DNA of 64,000 bases from assembly GCF_036032445.1 (NCBI RefSeq), contig NZ_CP107932.1, positions 3,040,501 through 3,104,500 of the forward strand, given 5' to 3'. The position numbers and the translations under genes were made by a program. The notes beneath the pieces were generated by a model that was given only the letters and a program-made list of their open reading frames with translations, had not been told where the DNA came from and ran no database searches. This document shows, piece by piece, positions 48,001-58,499 of this stretch. The DNA is from Nocardia sp. NBC_00416. Its GTDB lineage: Bacteria > Actinomycetota > Actinomycetes > Mycobacteriales > Mycobacteriaceae. Numbering within the stretch: position 1 is the stretch's first letter; each line of letters begins with the position of its first letter.

Positions 48001-48414
48001 TCAGTGCGAAAACGAGACGAAGACGCCGGTGACATTGGGGCTGGTCGCCTTGATCGCGGGCATTGCGAGCGAATTACCCCACGGAACGCACCCGTAGGAG
48101 GTGGGGATGGAATACCACTGCTCGTTACCGTTGATGTCGTATCCCCGGGCATGGACCACGGCCAGCCCATTTCCCTCGATCTTGATGTTGTAGCACATCT
48201 CGTACCCGGGATGACCGGCGACGCTGCAGCTGGAGTCGGCCACCGGACCGAACTGGTTCAAGGGCGCGGCCCACGCCCGCCCGCCGCATCCGGCCGCCTG
48301 GGCCGCCGCCGGGGAGACCACGTCGTTGTCCAGCATCAGCGGAGCCGATACGAGCATCGAGGCGAATCCCACCGCCCCCAGGACTCGGACAATATTCATC
48401 GCGATATTTTTCAT
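48001..48414 (-). CDS. Small secreted cysteine-containing protein
   Basis: 137 residues. A signal peptide ends near AAAQA (~40). The mature part has four cysteines (AGCGGRAW, SSCSVAG, EMCYNIKIE, YGCVPWG), suggesting two disulfides, and a beta-rich pattern. I use the second ATG (MKNIAMNIV) since AAGGA lies six bases before it; the first ATG has no room for a ribosome site. No family recognised. Co-directional with the next small secreted gene. Confidence 0.7.
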   Translation of the reverse strand: MKNIAMNIVRVLGAVGFASMLVSAPLMLDNDVVSPAAAQAAGCGGRAWAAPLNQFGPVADSSCSVAGHPGYEMCYNIKIEGNGLAVVHARGYDINGNEQWYSIPTSYGCVPWGNSLAMPAIKATSPNVTGVFVSFSH

Positions 48415-49162
48415 TGCCATTCCTTAAACAATCGTCCGTGGACATGCGTGAACCACGGGATACCACTGGAAATACCGGCCGTCGGCTATGCCGCTGTCAT
48501 CGACCGATCGTCGAAATCGAAATCCGATTTTTCGACGGCAACAGAACTATTCGGGCTGATTTTCCGATCCGCACAGTCCGTCCCCGATACCCCTGGGCGC
48601 CGCGCCGTTCACCCGGCCGCCGGAATATCCCGCCACCATGGCCCTCCCCTACCGCAGTAGCGGATCCCGCATCACCGCCGCCGGACATCGCACGGTCACC
48701 ATGAGAGCTGAGGATCCGAAATTTGTCTGTCACTGAGATTGGACGGAGACACCCGCAGCGCGGTTCCATGGAATCAGAACTTTTTTTCACGCGCGGAGAA
48801 CCCGGCGTCACTGCACGGCCGCGCCGAGGCCGGGACCGCGGATTCCCTCGGGAGTACGAGGATTCGAACACGCGTGCTGTCCGACAGCCGCTCTGTGGCC
48901 GAGAGTGTCGTCGGGCGATCCGCCCGGCGCCGGGCCATCGGCAATCACCGGACTCACGGAATACAGATATCGCCGAGCACGCTCGGGGCCCGACCGTGTC
49001 CGGCCCGCGCCTCTGACCTCGCCGCACCGGCACCGGTCCACCGCCCCAGGTGGATTGCCCACCGGTCCGTAGCGCACCAGCAGGTCCGCGCCCCGGCACG
49101 ACCTATGAAGAGGGAGATCCTCGGGACGTGCCGCGCCCCGAATCGTCGAATACAGGACCCGC
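48415..49162. other. Gene-poor stretch before apt
   Basis: About 750 bases with no convincing gene on either strand; short open frames here are Arg/Pro-rich and lack ribosome sites. A hairpin with arms CGTCGAAA/TTTCGACG lies at 48509-48537, about 95 bases upstream of the small secreted gene, and TTCCATGGAA followed by a run of T lies near 48764-48788. Base composition is more AT-rich at 48415-48580 than in flanking genes, which suits promoter DNA. Confidence 0.4.
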
Positions 49163-49735
49163 CTACACAGTGATGATCGAGGTCACCGGATAGTCGCCCT
49201 GCCGGCCGCGACCGCCCAGCGCCTCGATCTCCACGACCACGGCCGCGGCCACCACCTCGGCGCCGACGCTCGCGAACAGGTCCGCCGCCGCGGCCAGGGT
49301 GCCGCCGGTCGCCAGCACATCGTCGAGCAGGAGCACGCGCCGACCCCGCAACGCCACCCCGGTCGCGGGCACTTCCAGCGCCGCCGCCCCATATTCGAGT
49401 TCGTATTCCCGGGTCACCACCGGCGGCGGAAGTTTGCCGCGTTTGCGGACGGCGATCACGCCGGTACCGAGAGTGGCGGCGACACCGGCGCCCAGCAGGA
49501 ATCCCCGGGCATCGACGCCGGCCACCAGGTCGGCATCAGGAACGAGAGCGGCCAGACAATCGACCACGGCGCGGAACCCTTCGGGGTCGGCGAAAACCGG
49601 AGTGAGGTCGGCGAACCGGACTCCTGGCTCCGGGAAATCGTCGGCCCAGCGGGTGTGTTTGCGGACCAGTGTGGCGGCTCGGCCGCCGCGTCCGGCGACC
49701 TCGTCAGCGGGTTCGACCGCCGCATGTTTGCTCAT
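49163..49735 (-). CDS. apt: Adenine phosphoribosyltransferase
   Basis: Purine salvage: adenine plus PRPP to AMP. 190 residues. The PRPP-binding motif is VLLLDDVLATGGTL; PEPGVRFADLTPVFADP and AGVDARGFLLGAGVA are family signatures. GGAGGTG precedes the ATG, which fixes the start and rules out the longer upstream frame. As in mycobacteria it follows rel and precedes, on the same strand, the dppA-like gene; the gap upstream is 35 bases, so it may be transcribed with the sec genes. Confidence 0.93.
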   Translation of the reverse strand: MSKHAAVEPADEVAGRGGRAATLVRKHTRWADDFPEPGVRFADLTPVFADPEGFRAVVDCLAALVPDADLVAGVDARGFLLGAGVAATLGTGVIAVRKRGKLPPPVVTREYELEYGAAALEVPATGVALRGRRVLLLDDVLATGGTLAAAADLFASVGAEVVAAAVVVEIEALGGRGRQGDYPVTSIITV

Positions 49736-49770
49736 CGACACACCTCCATCATCCGCAACCCGCACAGCGA

Positions 49771-51456
49771 TCAGCGCTGCAGGACCCACTGATCCATATT
49801 CCAGCCGGACCCGGCCCGGGTGGGCCCCGCGATGGCGTTCTGCAGACCACCGGCGAAGCCGATGGTGCGCGGAGTCGCGAACAACGGGACGCTCGGCAAC
49901 TGCGCCCACAACAGGTTCTCGGCCTCGGTGAGCAGATTCAGCTGATTCGTCGAGTTGTCGTCGGCCGCAAGCTGATCCGCGATCGCATCGTAGCGGCCGT
50001 TGCGGAACTGCCCGACATTGAGTCCGCTGCCGCTGCGCAGGCCGCTGACGGCGGCGATCCCGTCGAGCGACCCGGCCGGACCGGGCAGGCCCCCGGGGCC
50101 GCCGAGCACCGCGTCCACCGCGCCGCCGGCCAGTTGCCCCGGGCCGAAATCCGGTGTGCTGCTGTCCTGCACGGTGATACCCGCCGGCGCACAGGCGTCG
50201 GCGATCATCGATACGGTGCGTGCCCGGCGGGCATCCGGGGCGAGATAGCCGACCCGGACGGTCAGCTGTTTCTTTCCGGCGTCGGCGAGCGCCGCCTCGG
50301 CCCCGGCTATATCGCCGCCCGCGAACGGGTCCGCCGCGTTCGTCACGACCGGATAGAACAGCGAATCCTGCTGCAGTGTCCGCGAATCCGATACCCCTGA
50401 ACCCAGCCCGACCTGCGGCGCGTCGGTGGTCCGGCCGAGCTCGTCGAACAGCGCCTGGCGGGGCACGCACAGCGCGAATGCGCGCCGCGCGGCGTCGGAC
50501 CCGAAGACTCCGCCGGTGCTGAGCACCAGTTGTTCGATACCGCGGCTGGGCCGCTGGTCGACTGCGAAGGAGTCCAGGTTCAGATCGGGTAGCGAGCCGG
50601 AGCCGATATCGACCACGGCCACCGATCCGTCACCGATGCGGGCGGCGAGATCGGCCGGTTTCGGATACACCACGATCCGCCCGGTGGCCGGTGGGTCGCC
50701 CCACCAGCGTTCGTTGGCCACCAGGACCAGGCCGTCGTCGAGATCGAACGATTCGAGCCGGTACGGGCCCGACGACGGGAACTTGGTGACGTCGAGATCA
50801 CCGGGCGCCAGATTCCAGCCGCTGTTCCAGAATTCGGCGAGCCGGCCCAGCGCGGCACGGTCGTCGTTCTGGACGGCGGCGACGATATCGGGCACGTTCG
50901 CGGTCTGCCCGGCCACATGGGCGGGCATCAGCTCACCGGCGGCGAACAGCGTGCGCCACGGCAGGTATCGGCGGCCCGGGCGGAACACCACCGTGCCGTC
51001 CTTGGACCCGGGCTGGCATTCCACCCGTTCGATATCTTCGTATCCCGCGGTACTCGCCGAATCGAATCCGGGGAACCGCCCGCTACGCGCCGCCCACGTG
51101 AACACCAGGTCGTCGCACGAGGTGGGCACACCGTCGGAATAGACCCCGGCGGGGTTCAGCCGGTACTGGACCGTCTGCGCCTCACCGGGGACTTCCTTGG
51201 CGGTTCCCGTATCGGAATCGGCGACCGGCTGGCCGTCGGGTCCGGTGTAGAAGAACCCGGTGAGCACGCGGCCGAACACCGTCTGGCCGGCGGCCGCGCC
51301 CGCGGTCGTACCGCCGTTGTAACTGGAGACGGTGGTGTCGACGGCGTATCCGATCGACGGGACCTGGTCCTTACCGGAACATCCAGCCGCTAGTCCGGCG
51401 GCCGCGGCAGTGGCCGCGAGCAGCGCGATCGTCCGGCGCAGAGATGACTGTCGCAT
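49771..51456 (-). CDS. Peptide/solute-binding lipoprotein (SBP family 5)
   Basis: 561 residues. The signal peptide ends in lipobox LAAGC. The body is an extracytoplasmic solute-binding protein of the DppA/OppA class, with the family segment TKFPSSGPYRLESFD near the middle. No permease or ATPase genes of a transporter lie nearby, so it may be an orphan receptor or serve another role. M. tuberculosis has the homologue at the same place between apt and secF. Confidence 0.88.
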   Translation of the reverse strand: MRQSSLRRTIALLAATAAAAGLAAGCSGKDQVPSIGYAVDTTVSSYNGGTTAGAAAGQTVFGRVLTGFFYTGPDGQPVADSDTGTAKEVPGEAQTVQYRLNPAGVYSDGVPTSCDDLVFTWAARSGRFPGFDSASTAGYEDIERVECQPGSKDGTVVFRPGRRYLPWRTLFAAGELMPAHVAGQTANVPDIVAAVQNDDRAALGRLAEFWNSGWNLAPGDLDVTKFPSSGPYRLESFDLDDGLVLVANERWWGDPPATGRIVVYPKPADLAARIGDGSVAVVDIGSGSLPDLNLDSFAVDQRPSRGIEQLVLSTGGVFGSDAARRAFALCVPRQALFDELGRTTDAPQVGLGSGVSDSRTLQQDSLFYPVVTNAADPFAGGDIAGAEAALADAGKKQLTVRVGYLAPDARRARTVSMIADACAPAGITVQDSSTPDFGPGQLAGGAVDAVLGGPGGLPGPAGSLDGIAAVSGLRSGSGLNVGQFRNGRYDAIADQLAADDNSTNQLNLLTEAENLLWAQLPSVPLFATPRTIGFAGGLQNAIAGPTRAGSGWNMDQWVLQR

Positions 51457-51476
51457 CGATCCGTACCCCTCGTCTG

Positions 51477-52679
51477 TCAGTGCCGCCTCTGTCGTTTACC
51501 GGTGGGGCGAGCGCCGGGTGGAGGCCCGGCTACCCCGTTCCTACCTGCACTCCGCTGATCGATATCTTCCGGGCTCGCTGGCCGTCGGCCGGGCGCGACG
51601 CGCTCCGGGCGGACCGGACGTCCGTCCGCCTGCGCCGCACGCCGCGCGTGCACCTTCTTGGTGTGCGCAGCCACCGGACCCCAGCGCTCCTTGATGGAGA
51701 CCAGCAGCGGGGTCGCGAAGAAGATCGACGAGTAAGCGCCGACCAGCGTACCGACCAACTGCACCAGCGCCAGATCCTGGAGTGTGCCGACACCGAGCAT
51801 CCACACCGCGATCACCATGAGCCCGATGATGGGCAGCGCACCGATCACAGTGGTGTTGATCGACCGCATCAGTGTCTGATTGATCGCCAGGTTCGCCTGC
51901 TCCCCGTAGGTGCGCCGGCTGGTGTGCAGCACACCACGGGTGTTCTCCTCGACTTTGTCGAAGACGACGACCGAATCGTAGAGGGAGAACCCGAGGATGG
52001 TGAGCATGCCGATCACCATCGCGGGGGTCACCTCGAATCCGACCAGCGAGTACACACCCGCGGTGACCAAGAGGTCGAAGACGAGAGCGGCCAGCGCCGC
52101 CAACGCCATATCGCGTTCGTAGCGGAACCCGATGTAGATGCTGACCAGTACCAGGAACACCGCGAGCGCGATCAGCGCCTGCCGCGTGATCTGGCCGCCC
52201 CACGTTTCACTGACATCGGACGCGCTGATGGCGTTACGGCTCGGGTTGCCGCTGTCGTCACGCGGCTGGAACTGCTGGAACAATGCGTTCTGCAGGGCGC
52301 CCACCTGCTGAGCGTCCAATGTCTCCGAGCGGATCAGAATGGTTTTGCCGTCGCCGGTGCCCACCGTCTGCACCGATTCCGGATCCGAACCGATCGCCTC
52401 GTTGTACACCTGCTCCACCTGCTCGGTGGTCGCGTCACCGGCCGGCAGCTGGATCCGTGATCCGCCGACGAAATCGATGCCGAAGGTGAAACCGCGCACC
52501 GCCATACTGACCAGGCAGATCAGCACGATTGCGGCGGTCACCAGGTACCACCGGCGGCGGTTGCCGATCACGTCGATCGCCCCGGTACCGGTGTACAGGC
52601 GATTCAGCCAGCTGTGCCGGACCGCTGGAGGGCGCGATCCCGAAGGCTTGTCCATGGTTACGGGACTGTTCATCGTCAC
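51477..52679 (-). CDS. secF: Protein-export membrane protein SecF
   Basis: 400 residues with six membrane helices. Characteristic: [17 protein letters not shown] (near the first periplasmic domain), [17 protein letters not shown] and [17 protein letters not shown]. Works with SecD to drive late steps of Sec export. The C-terminus has a long basic tail ([22 protein letters not shown]). Starts overlapping the secD stop by four bases. A pseudo-tandem ATG lies seven codons into the start, so the first Met could be either. Confidence 0.95.
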   Translation of the reverse strand: MTMNSPVTMDKPSGSRPPAVRHSWLNRLYTGTGAIDVIGNRRRWYLVTAAIVLICLVSMAVRGFTFGIDFVGGSRIQLPAGDATTEQVEQVYNEAIGSDPESVQTVGTGDGKTILIRSETLDAQQVGALQNALFQQFQPRDDSGNPSRNAISASDVSETWGGQITRQALIALAVFLVLVSIYIGFRYERDMALAALAALVFDLLVTAGVYSLVGFEVTPAMVIGMLTILGFSLYDSVVVFDKVEENTRGVLHTSRRTYGEQANLAINQTLMRSINTTVIGALPIIGLMVIAVWMLGVGTLQDLALVQLVGTLVGAYSSIFFATPLLVSIKERWGPVAAHTKKVHARRAAQADGRPVRPERVAPGRRPASPEDIDQRSAGRNGVAGPPPGARPTGKRQRRH

Positions 52680-54550
52680 GCCTTCCCGGTCGCGGCTTCG
52701 GCCGCCTTGCGTTCACGGGCGACCTCTTGGATAGCGCCGAGCCCGTTCACCGACGGTTTGGCCCAGAAGGCGGAGCGGGCGCACAGTTGCACCAGCGGCG
52801 CCGTCACCAGGAATACGACCACGACGTCGAGGATCGTGGTCAGGCCCAGCGTGAACGCGAATCCGCGCACCTGCCCCACCGCCAGCCAGTACAGCACCGC
52901 GGCCGCGATGAAACTGACTGCGTTACCGGACAGGATCGTCTTACGGGCTCGCTGCCAACCCCGAGGAACCGCCGAGCGGAACGTGCGCCCCTCTCTCATC
53001 TCGTCCTTGATGCGTTCGAAGAACACGACGAACGAGTCGGCGGTCATCCCGATACCGATGATCAGACCGGCGATCCCCGCCAGGTCCAGCGTGAAGCCGA
53101 TCCAGCGCCCGAGCAGCACCATGATCCCGTACACCGCGATACCGGAGCCGATCAGCGACAGCGCCGTCAGGAGACCGAGCATGCGGTAGTAGACCAAGCA
53201 GTACAGCAGCACCACCACGAGACCGACTGCTCCGGCGAGCAGTCCCGCCTGCAGCGAGGACAGGCCGAGCGTGGCCGAGACCGTCTCCGCTTCCGACGTC
53301 TGGAAGGACAGCGGCAATGAACCGTACTTGAGGGTGTTGGCGAGCTCTTTCGCGCTGCTCGCGGTGAAATTGCCGGAGATCCGGGTACTGCCGCCCAACT
53401 GCGGGCCCTCGTCGACATTCGGGGCGCTCACGACCTCGGAGTCGAGGACGAAGGCCACCCGCTGCTGGACGTACTCGCCGGTCAGCGTAGCCCAAGCGTC
53501 GCTACCACCGGATTTGAAGTTGAGCGAGACCTCGTGCCGCGACTGCTGCTGGTTGAAGCCGGAGGTCGCGTCCGCGATCTCCTGCCCGTCGATCCGGCTC
53601 TTGTCGAGCAGGAAGACCTCGGTCCCGTCGGTGGAGCAGGTGACCAGGGGCAGGTTCGGATCGTCGTTACCGGCGAGCGGATCGGCCGCCGAGCAGTCCA
53701 TGGCGGCCATGGCGAGCTGCTGCGTGGTCGGATCTTCGCTCTGCCGGATGGCCTTGGCCATCTCGATCTCCCGCTGCGCCTGCTCCTGCGGGGTCAGCGA
53801 TCCCTCGGGGGGCGCCGGCGCGGCACCTGGATCGGCCGGCGCCGGGGCGGGGGCCGGCTCGGCGGGAGCCGAAGGTTCGGTGGGCAGCGGCGTCCCGGGC
53901 GCCTGCGCCGGGTGGACCTCGGTTTCGCTCTCCGACAGCGGTGCGGCGGCGGGAGTCTGCTCGGCCGGCGCGGTGCCCTCCTCCACCTCGGGAGCCGGGG
54001 CTTCGCCCACACCCTGGTCGGGAGCCGGGGCTTCCTCGGCGGCCGGCGCGGGGGCGGTCTCACCGGGCGCGGGGGCCGTGCCACCAGGCGCGGGGGCCGT
54101 GTCACCCGGGACCGGGGCCGTGCCGCCCGGCGCGGGCTGTCCCGGTGCCGGGGCCTGTTGCGCACCCGGTGCCGGGTTGTACTTCAGGACCGGCCGAATG
54201 TACAGCTTGGCCGTAGTGGCGAGGGTGCGGGCCTGCTGACTGTCCTCACCGGGCACGGTGATGACCAGGTTGTCCCCGTCGATCACGACCTCGGAACCGG
54301 AGACGCCGAGACCGTTCACCCGGTTCTCGATGATCTCCTGGGCCTTGGTGAGACTGTCCTTGCTGGGCCGGTTCCCGTCGGGCGTTCGCGCGGTCAAGGT
54401 GACCCGGGTACCACCCTGCAGGTCGATGCCGAGTTTGGGCGTCGGTGATTTGTCACCGGTGAAGAACACCAGCGCGTAGATCGCGGCCACCAGCACGCCG
54501 AACAAGGCGAGCCAGCGGAGTTGGTGCGCCGATCCCTGGGACGGTGGCAC
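52676..54550 (-). CDS. secD: Protein-export membrane protein SecD with Pro/Ala-rich insert
   Basis: 624 residues. One N-terminal membrane helix, periplasmic P1 domain starting [13 protein letters not shown], then five membrane helices including [19 protein letters not shown]. Between residues ~124 and ~252 a long Pro/Ala/Gly/Glu-rich insertion, built of loose APxPGGTAP and APAP repeats, sits inside P1. Similar, usually shorter, inserts occur in actinobacterial SecD. Encoded with secF and shortly after yajC, as usual. Confidence 0.95.
   Translation of the reverse strand: MPPSQGSAHQLRWLALFGVLVAAIYALVFFTGDKSPTPKLGIDLQGGTRVTLTARTPDGNRPSKDSLTKAQEIIENRVNGLGVSGSEVVIDGDNLVITVPGEDSQQARTLATTAKLYIRPVLKYNPAPGAQQAPAPGQPAPGGTAPVPGDTAPAPGGTAPAPGETAPAPAAEEAPAPDQGVGEAPAPEVEEGTAPAEQTPAAAPLSESETEVHPAQAPGTPLPTEPSAPAEPAPAPAPADPGAAPAPPEGSLTPQEQAQREIEMAKAIRQSEDPTTQQLAMAAMDCSAADPLAGNDDPNLPLVTCSTDGTEVFLLDKSRIDGQEIADATSGFNQQQSRHEVSLNFKSGGSDAWATLTGEYVQQRVAFVLDSEVVSAPNVDEGPQLGGSTRISGNFTASSAKELANTLKYGSLPLSFQTSEAETVSATLGLSSLQAGLLAGAVGLVVVLLYCLVYYRMLGLLTALSLIGSGIAVYGIMVLLGRWIGFTLDLAGIAGLIIGIGMTADSFVVFFERIKDEMREGRTFRSAVPRGWQRARKTILSGNAVSFIAAAVLYWLAVGQVRGFAFTLGLTTILDVVVVFLVTAPLVQLCARSAFWAKPSVNGLGAIQEVARERKAAEAATGKA
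53795..54181 (-). repeat. Low-complexity Pro/Ala-rich coding repeat in secD
   Basis: About 390 bases of GC-rich imperfect repeats that encode residues ~124-252 of SecD, with recurrent GCGGGGGCCGTGCCACCAGG-like units near 54065-54135. In-frame and without stops, so it is part of the protein, but likely to vary in length between strains. Confidence 0.7.
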
Positions 54551-54653
54551 AGGTCGTCATCTCCTAGGCGGAAGTTCTGGGTGAAACGGCCACGGCACAT
54601 GCCGATGCCACCGGTCGCCCGGGATATCCGGTCCGGTGGCCGGGCCGCGGTGA

Positions 54654-55028
54654 TCAGTCCTTGGTCAGCCGGGTTTCGGTCTGCTCGGGGCTCTCCTCGG
54701 CGACGGGGGCGGCCGGAGAGTCGGTGGACTCGGCGCTCGCAGTGTCGTCGCCAGGGGTTTCGTCGTCGACGCTGTCGTCGGCGCGCACCTCCCGGATCGC
54801 CTGACGCAGCCAAGTGGTCACGACGTCCTCGGCGATTTCCAGATCGACGGAGGTGTCATCGGCCTCGATCACGGTGCCGTACAGACCCGAGGTGGTGACG
54901 ACCCGGTCACCGACCTTCAGACTGTCCTGCATCTGGGCGACTTTTTCGCCCTCTTTCTTCTGGCGGCGCATACCGAGGAACATCGGCACCAGCAGCGCGA
55001 CCAGTATGAGCGGAAACAGCAAGTCCAT
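54654..55028 (-). CDS. yajC: Preprotein translocase accessory subunit YajC
   Basis: 124 residues. One membrane helix at the N-terminus (LLFPLILVALLVPMFLGMRR), the conserved MQDSLKVGDRVVTTSGLYGTV, then an acidic Ser/Thr/Glu tail. ATG giving MDLLFPL is the family start. About 100 bases upstream of secD, with which it forms the SecDF-YajC complex. Confidence 0.92.
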   Translation of the reverse strand: MDLLFPLILVALLVPMFLGMRRQKKEGEKVAQMQDSLKVGDRVVTTSGLYGTVIEADDTSVDLEIAEDVVTTWLRQAIREVRADDSVDDETPGDDTASAESTDSPAAPVAEESPEQTETRLTKD

Positions 55029-55218
55029 GGTCGAAGTCAGTCCTGATCTGGGTGAGGAGAGGGACAGGTACGCACACAGTCTGCCAGTTCTTCGGATCCG
55101 CGCCACACCCGCACGCCCGAACACGCCATGTTCGGTGCCGACGGACCCGGACCGGTGGCACCTGTCACTCTCCGCCGGACCCGCCGCGCAACGCGCCCAC
55201 CCTCGCGATAATCGCCTC

Positions 55219-55464
55219 ATGACTCCCGAGGAAGTCCACGAGATCACTTTCGCGCGAGCCCCGTTCGGGAGCCGCGGCTATCGGGTGCAGGAGATCGATG
55301 AATTGCTCGACCTGATCGCCGCGGCGCTCGCCGGGCGCGCCACACTGACTTCCGAGCATCTGCATCGCGGTTCCCGCGTGCCGGCGAGTGTGTTCCAGCG
55401 CGGCTATCACCCGGACGAGGTGGACGCATTCGTGGACGGGGTGCGCCACGAGTTCGGCCTCTGA
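55219..55464 (+). CDS. Small protein with two DivIVA-type motifs
   Basis: 81 residues. Two copies of a DivIVA-like element: ITFARAPFGSRGYRVQEIDELLDLI and RVPASVFQRGYHPDEVDAFVDGV, each a Gly-Tyr followed by an acidic residue and a short amphipathic helix. Such DivIVA-domain repeats occur in small actinobacterial proteins of unknown role. No coiled-coil tail is present, so it is unlikely to be a full Wag31-type polar scaffold. The ATG (MTPEEVHEI) is used because the longer frame antiparallel to yajC is not coding. It faces ruvB across about 50 bases. Confidence 0.75.
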   Translation: MTPEEVHEITFARAPFGSRGYRVQEIDELLDLIAAALAGRATLTSEHLHRGSRVPASVFQRGYHPDEVDAFVDGVRHEFGL

Positions 55465-55513
55465 CCGTGCCCGGCCGCCGCCCCGGTACGGATACGACCG
55501 GCGACCCGGATCC

Positions 55514-56602
55514 TCATTCGAACAGGTCGAGGGTGGGATGGGGTTCGCGACCGCGTACCTCGAGGGCGCCGAAGGCCAGGTCCGGCGGCGGTGTCAGCCC
55601 CAAATGCAGCCAGGCGGCGGCGGTGGCGACCCGGCCGCGCGGCGTGCGGGCGACCATCCCGGCCCGGACCAGGAAAGGTTCGCACACCTCTTCCACGGTG
55701 GCGGGCTCCTCACCGACCGCGACGGCGAGCGTCGACACACCGACCGGTCCACCGCCGAATCCGCGGACCAGCGCTCCCAGCACCGCCCGGTCCAGCCGGT
55801 CCAGGCCCATCGGGTCGACGTCGTAGACCTCCAGCGCGGCCCGGGCGACCGGCAGCGTGATCAGACCGTCCGCGCGGACCTCGGCGTAGTCGCGCACCCG
55901 CCGCAGCAGCCGGTTGGCGATCCGGGGCGTCCCGCGGGAGCGATCCGCGATCTCGGCGGCGGCGTCGGTCTCGACGCCCACCCCGAGGATCTGTGCGGAG
56001 CGTTGCAGGATGAGCAGTAATTCGGCGGGTTCGTAGAAGTCCATATGCCCGGTGAAACCGAACCGGTCGCGCAGCGGTCCGGTGAGCGCACCGGACCGGG
56101 TGGTGGCGCCGACCAGGGTGAACGGAGCGATATCGAGGGGAATCGACGTCGCGCCCGGCCCCTTGCCGACTACCACGTCGACGCGGAAATCTTCCATCGC
56201 CAGGTACAGCATTTCCTCGGCGGGCCGGGCCATCCGGTGGATCTCGTCGATGAACAGCACATCACCGGCGACCAGATTGCTCAGCATGGCGGCCAGATCA
56301 CCGGCGCGCTCCAGGGCCGGTCCGGAGGTGATGCGCAATGCGGTGCCGAGTTCAGTGGCGATGATCATCGCCAGGCTCGTCTTACCCAGACCGGGCGGCC
56401 CGGACAGCAGGACGTGATCGGGGGTGCCGCCGCGCGCTCGGGCGCCGCGCAAAACCAGGGCGAGCTGTTCGCGCACCCGCGGCTGCCCGATGAAACCGTC
56501 GAGCGAGGTGGGGCGCAGCCCGGAATCGACCTCACCGTCCGACGGCAGGTAGTCGGCGCTGACCGGGGATTCCGCGGAATTCGGGGGGTCGTCGTATTCC
56601 AT
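55514..56602 (-). CDS. ruvB: Holliday junction branch-migration ATPase RuvB
   Basis: AAA+ motor of RuvAB, 362 residues. Walker [11 protein letters not shown], Walker [10 protein letters not shown], sensor and arginine-finger region [18 protein letters not shown], and the C-terminal winged helix ending [17 protein letters not shown]. Six bases after the ruvA stop. Confidence 0.97.
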   Translation of the reverse strand: MEYDDPPNSAESPVSADYLPSDGEVDSGLRPTSLDGFIGQPRVREQLALVLRGARARGGTPDHVLLSGPPGLGKTSLAMIIATELGTALRITSGPALERAGDLAAMLSNLVAGDVLFIDEIHRMARPAEEMLYLAMEDFRVDVVVGKGPGATSIPLDIAPFTLVGATTRSGALTGPLRDRFGFTGHMDFYEPAELLLILQRSAQILGVGVETDAAAEIADRSRGTPRIANRLLRRVRDYAEVRADGLITLPVARAALEVYDVDPMGLDRLDRAVLGALVRGFGGGPVGVSTLAVAVGEEPATVEEVCEPFLVRAGMVARTPRGRVATAAAWLHLGLTPPPDLAFGALEVRGREPHPTLDLFE

Positions 56603-56608
56603 GACCGC

Positions 56609-57214
56609 CTAACGGTTCTTGCCGAGGATCCCGAGCGCGGCGCGCAGTGCCGCGGAGTTACCGGCGTCGGGGTGTTCGGCCAGGACGGCATCCACGGCAG
56701 GTTCGGCCTGCTTGAGCGGGAACCCCAGACTGGTGAGCGCTTCCACGACCTGGTCGCGGACCGGGGTCTGCACCGCTGCGGCGACGGCGGCGGCCCGGTC
56801 CGGCGGCACCGGGACGAGGTTCACCTTGTCCCGTAATTCCACGACCATCCGTTCGGCCCCGCGCTTTCCGATTCCCGGGACCCGGGTGAGCGCCGCGATA
56901 TCCCCGGCGGCCAGCGCTTTGCGCAGCGCTTCGGGCTCCAGGACCGCCAGCACCGCCATCGCCAGCCGCGGCCCCACTCCCGATACCGTCTGCAGCAGCC
57001 CGAACAGGTCGCGGGCCTCGGTGTCGGCGAACCCGTAGAGGGTCATCGAGTCTTCGCGCACGATCAGCGCGGTGTACAGCCGGGCCTGTTCACCACGAGT
57101 GAGCCCGGCCAGAGTCGCGGGAGTGGCATTGAGCTGGTAGCCGACTCCGGACGCCTCCAGCACCACGTGGTCGAGTGCGAGTTCGACAACTTCGCCGCGT
57201 ATGGACGCGATCAC
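56609..57214 (-). CDS. ruvA: Holliday junction DNA-binding protein RuvA
   Basis: 201 residues: N-terminal OB fold ([17 protein letters not shown]), the two helix-hairpin-helix motifs [10 protein letters not shown] and [13 protein letters not shown], and the C-terminal RuvB-binding domain ([15 protein letters not shown]). The GTG giving VIASIRGEV overlaps the ruvC stop by four bases, so the longer upstream frame is not used. Confidence 0.96.
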   Translation of the reverse strand: MIASIRGEVVELALDHVVLEASGVGYQLNATPATLAGLTRGEQARLYTALIVREDSMTLYGFADTEARDLFGLLQTVSGVGPRLAMAVLAVLEPEALRKALAAGDIAALTRVPGIGKRGAERMVVELRDKVNLVPVPPDRAAAVAAAVQTPVRDQVVEALTSLGFPLKQAEPAVDAVLAEHPDAGNSAALRAALGILGKNR

Positions 57215-57780
57215 CCGCGCACCGCCTTCCGCTGCTGTTCCAGTCGTTGCGTGTACTGCTGCCGGGCCCGTTCGGCCAGCTTCTCGGCGCGCGCCATCCG
57301 CTCCAGCAGCGGTGCCCGCCAACAGTGGCAGATGGCCAGGGCCAGCGCGTCGGCGGCATCCGCCGGTTTGGGCGGCGTCGCGAGCCCGAGGATCCGAGTG
57401 ACCATGGCGGTCACCTGTTTCTTGTCCGCGCCGCCGTTTCCGGTCACCGCGGCCTTCACCTCACTGGGAGTATGGAACATCACCGGGATCTCGCGGCGCG
57501 CGGCCGCCAGTGCGATGACTCCGCCGGCCTGGGCGGTACCCATGGCCGTGCGCACATTGTGCTGGGCGAACACCCGCTCGATCGCCACCACCTCGGGACG
57601 ATAGGTGCGTATCCACTCTTCGGCGGCATCGGAGATCCGCAGCAGGCGCTGCGCCAGATCCAGTTCGGGCGGAGTGCGGATCACATCCACCGCGATCGCC
57701 TTCACCGTGCGCCCCGCACCCCCTTCGACCATGCTCACTCCACACCGGGTGAGCCCCGGGTCGACGCCCATCACCCGCAC
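57211..57780 (-). CDS. ruvC: Holliday junction resolvase RuvC
   Basis: 189 residues. Catalytic acids: [12 protein letters not shown] (first Asp), [12 protein letters not shown] (Glu) and [16 protein letters not shown] (two Asp). I use the GTG that gives VRVMGVDPG because GGAAAGG lies eight bases upstream; a GTG nine bases earlier also keeps frame but leaves no room. First gene of ruvC-ruvA-ruvB; a LexA-type box is directly upstream. Confidence 0.97.
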   Translation of the reverse strand: MRVMGVDPGLTRCGVSMVEGGAGRTVKAIAVDVIRTPPELDLAQRLLRISDAAEEWIRTYRPEVVAIERVFAQHNVRTAMGTAQAGGVIALAAARREIPVMFHTPSEVKAAVTGNGGADKKQVTAMVTRILGLATPPKPADAADALALAICHCWRAPLLERMARAEKLAERARQQYTQRLEQQRKAVRG

Positions 57781-57799
57781 GCCGAACACCTTTCCCAGA

Positions 57800-57815
57800 A
57801 CGAACAGTTGTTCGA
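57800..57815. promoter_or_regulatory. LexA (SOS)-type box upstream of ruvC
   Basis: On the minus strand TCGAACAACTGTTCGT, one base from the consensus TCGAAC-N4-GTTCGA, beginning 20 bases before the ruvC start. The ruv operon is SOS-controlled in many actinobacteria, including, as I recall, the M. tuberculosis ruvC gene. Confidence 0.8.
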
Positions 57816-57874
57816 AGTCTAGTGCAGGCCCTGATGTCTCGGCGTCAGTGACACGGCCCCGCGCTCGGGGGCAC

Positions 57875-58399
57875 TCAACGGGCCAGCTGGGCTGCGAAGA
57901 TGTCGTAAGCAGCCGCGTCGCGCAGGACGAACCGCACTTCCTCGACCCCGGTACGCGATTCGCGAACGGCCGCTACCGCGATCCGCGCTCCGTCGTCCAT
58001 TGGCCAACCGTAGGCGCCGGTGGAGATCGCCGGGAAGGCCACCGTGCGCGCGCCCAGTTCGTCGGCGATCCGCAGCGATTCGCTGTAGCACGCGGCCAGT
58101 AGCGGCGCGAGCTGCGCGGCGCGTTCGCCGCGCGCCGACCACACCGGGCCGACGGTGTGGATGACCCAGCGCGCCGGCAGTTCGCCGGCCGTGGTCGCCA
58201 CGGCCCGGCCGGTGGGCAGGCCCCGGGGGTATTCGGTCTCCCGGAGGCGCCGGCATTCGGCGAGAATCTCGGGTCCGCCGCGCCGGTGGATGGCGCCGTC
58301 CACGCCCCCGCCGCCGAGCAGCTCCGAGTTCGCGGCGTTCACCACCGCGTCGACCTGCTCCTCGGTGATATCCCCACGAACCAGCGTCACGGCGACCAT
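57875..58399 (-). CDS. Macro-domain O-acetyl-ADP-ribose deacetylase
   Basis: 174 residues, a single macro domain. Motifs: [20 protein letters not shown], then [14 protein letters not shown] (distal ribose/phosphate loop), and [13 protein letters not shown]. This is the MacroD/YmdB-type pattern, with Asn23 and Asp33-region residues of active deacetylases present. Probably removes ADP-ribose modifications or the acetyl group of O-acetyl-ADP-ribose. The ATG giving [11 protein letters not shown] is used; a 15-residue N-terminal extension is possible but unconserved. Confidence 0.9.
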   Translation of the reverse strand: MVAVTLVRGDITEEQVDAVVNAANSELLGGGGVDGAIHRRGGPEILAECRRLRETEYPRGLPTGRAVATTAGELPARWVIHTVGPVWSARGERAAQLAPLLAACYSESLRIADELGARTVAFPAISTGAYGWPMDDGARIAVAAVRESRTGVEEVRFVLRDAAAYDIFAAQLAR

Positions 58400-58499
58400 G
58401 CCGCCATTGTCACGCGACCGGCCGGACCGTCCCGCGCGGCACACGCACGCTCATCCAATCGAGACCTGCCCACATCGCCGGGCATCAACCCGGACAGAC

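Noticed and set aside
48764..48788. A palindrome followed by T-run as a terminator
   Set aside because: The stem TTCCATGGAA is only five base pairs per arm and the T-run is offset by several bases; too weak to call.
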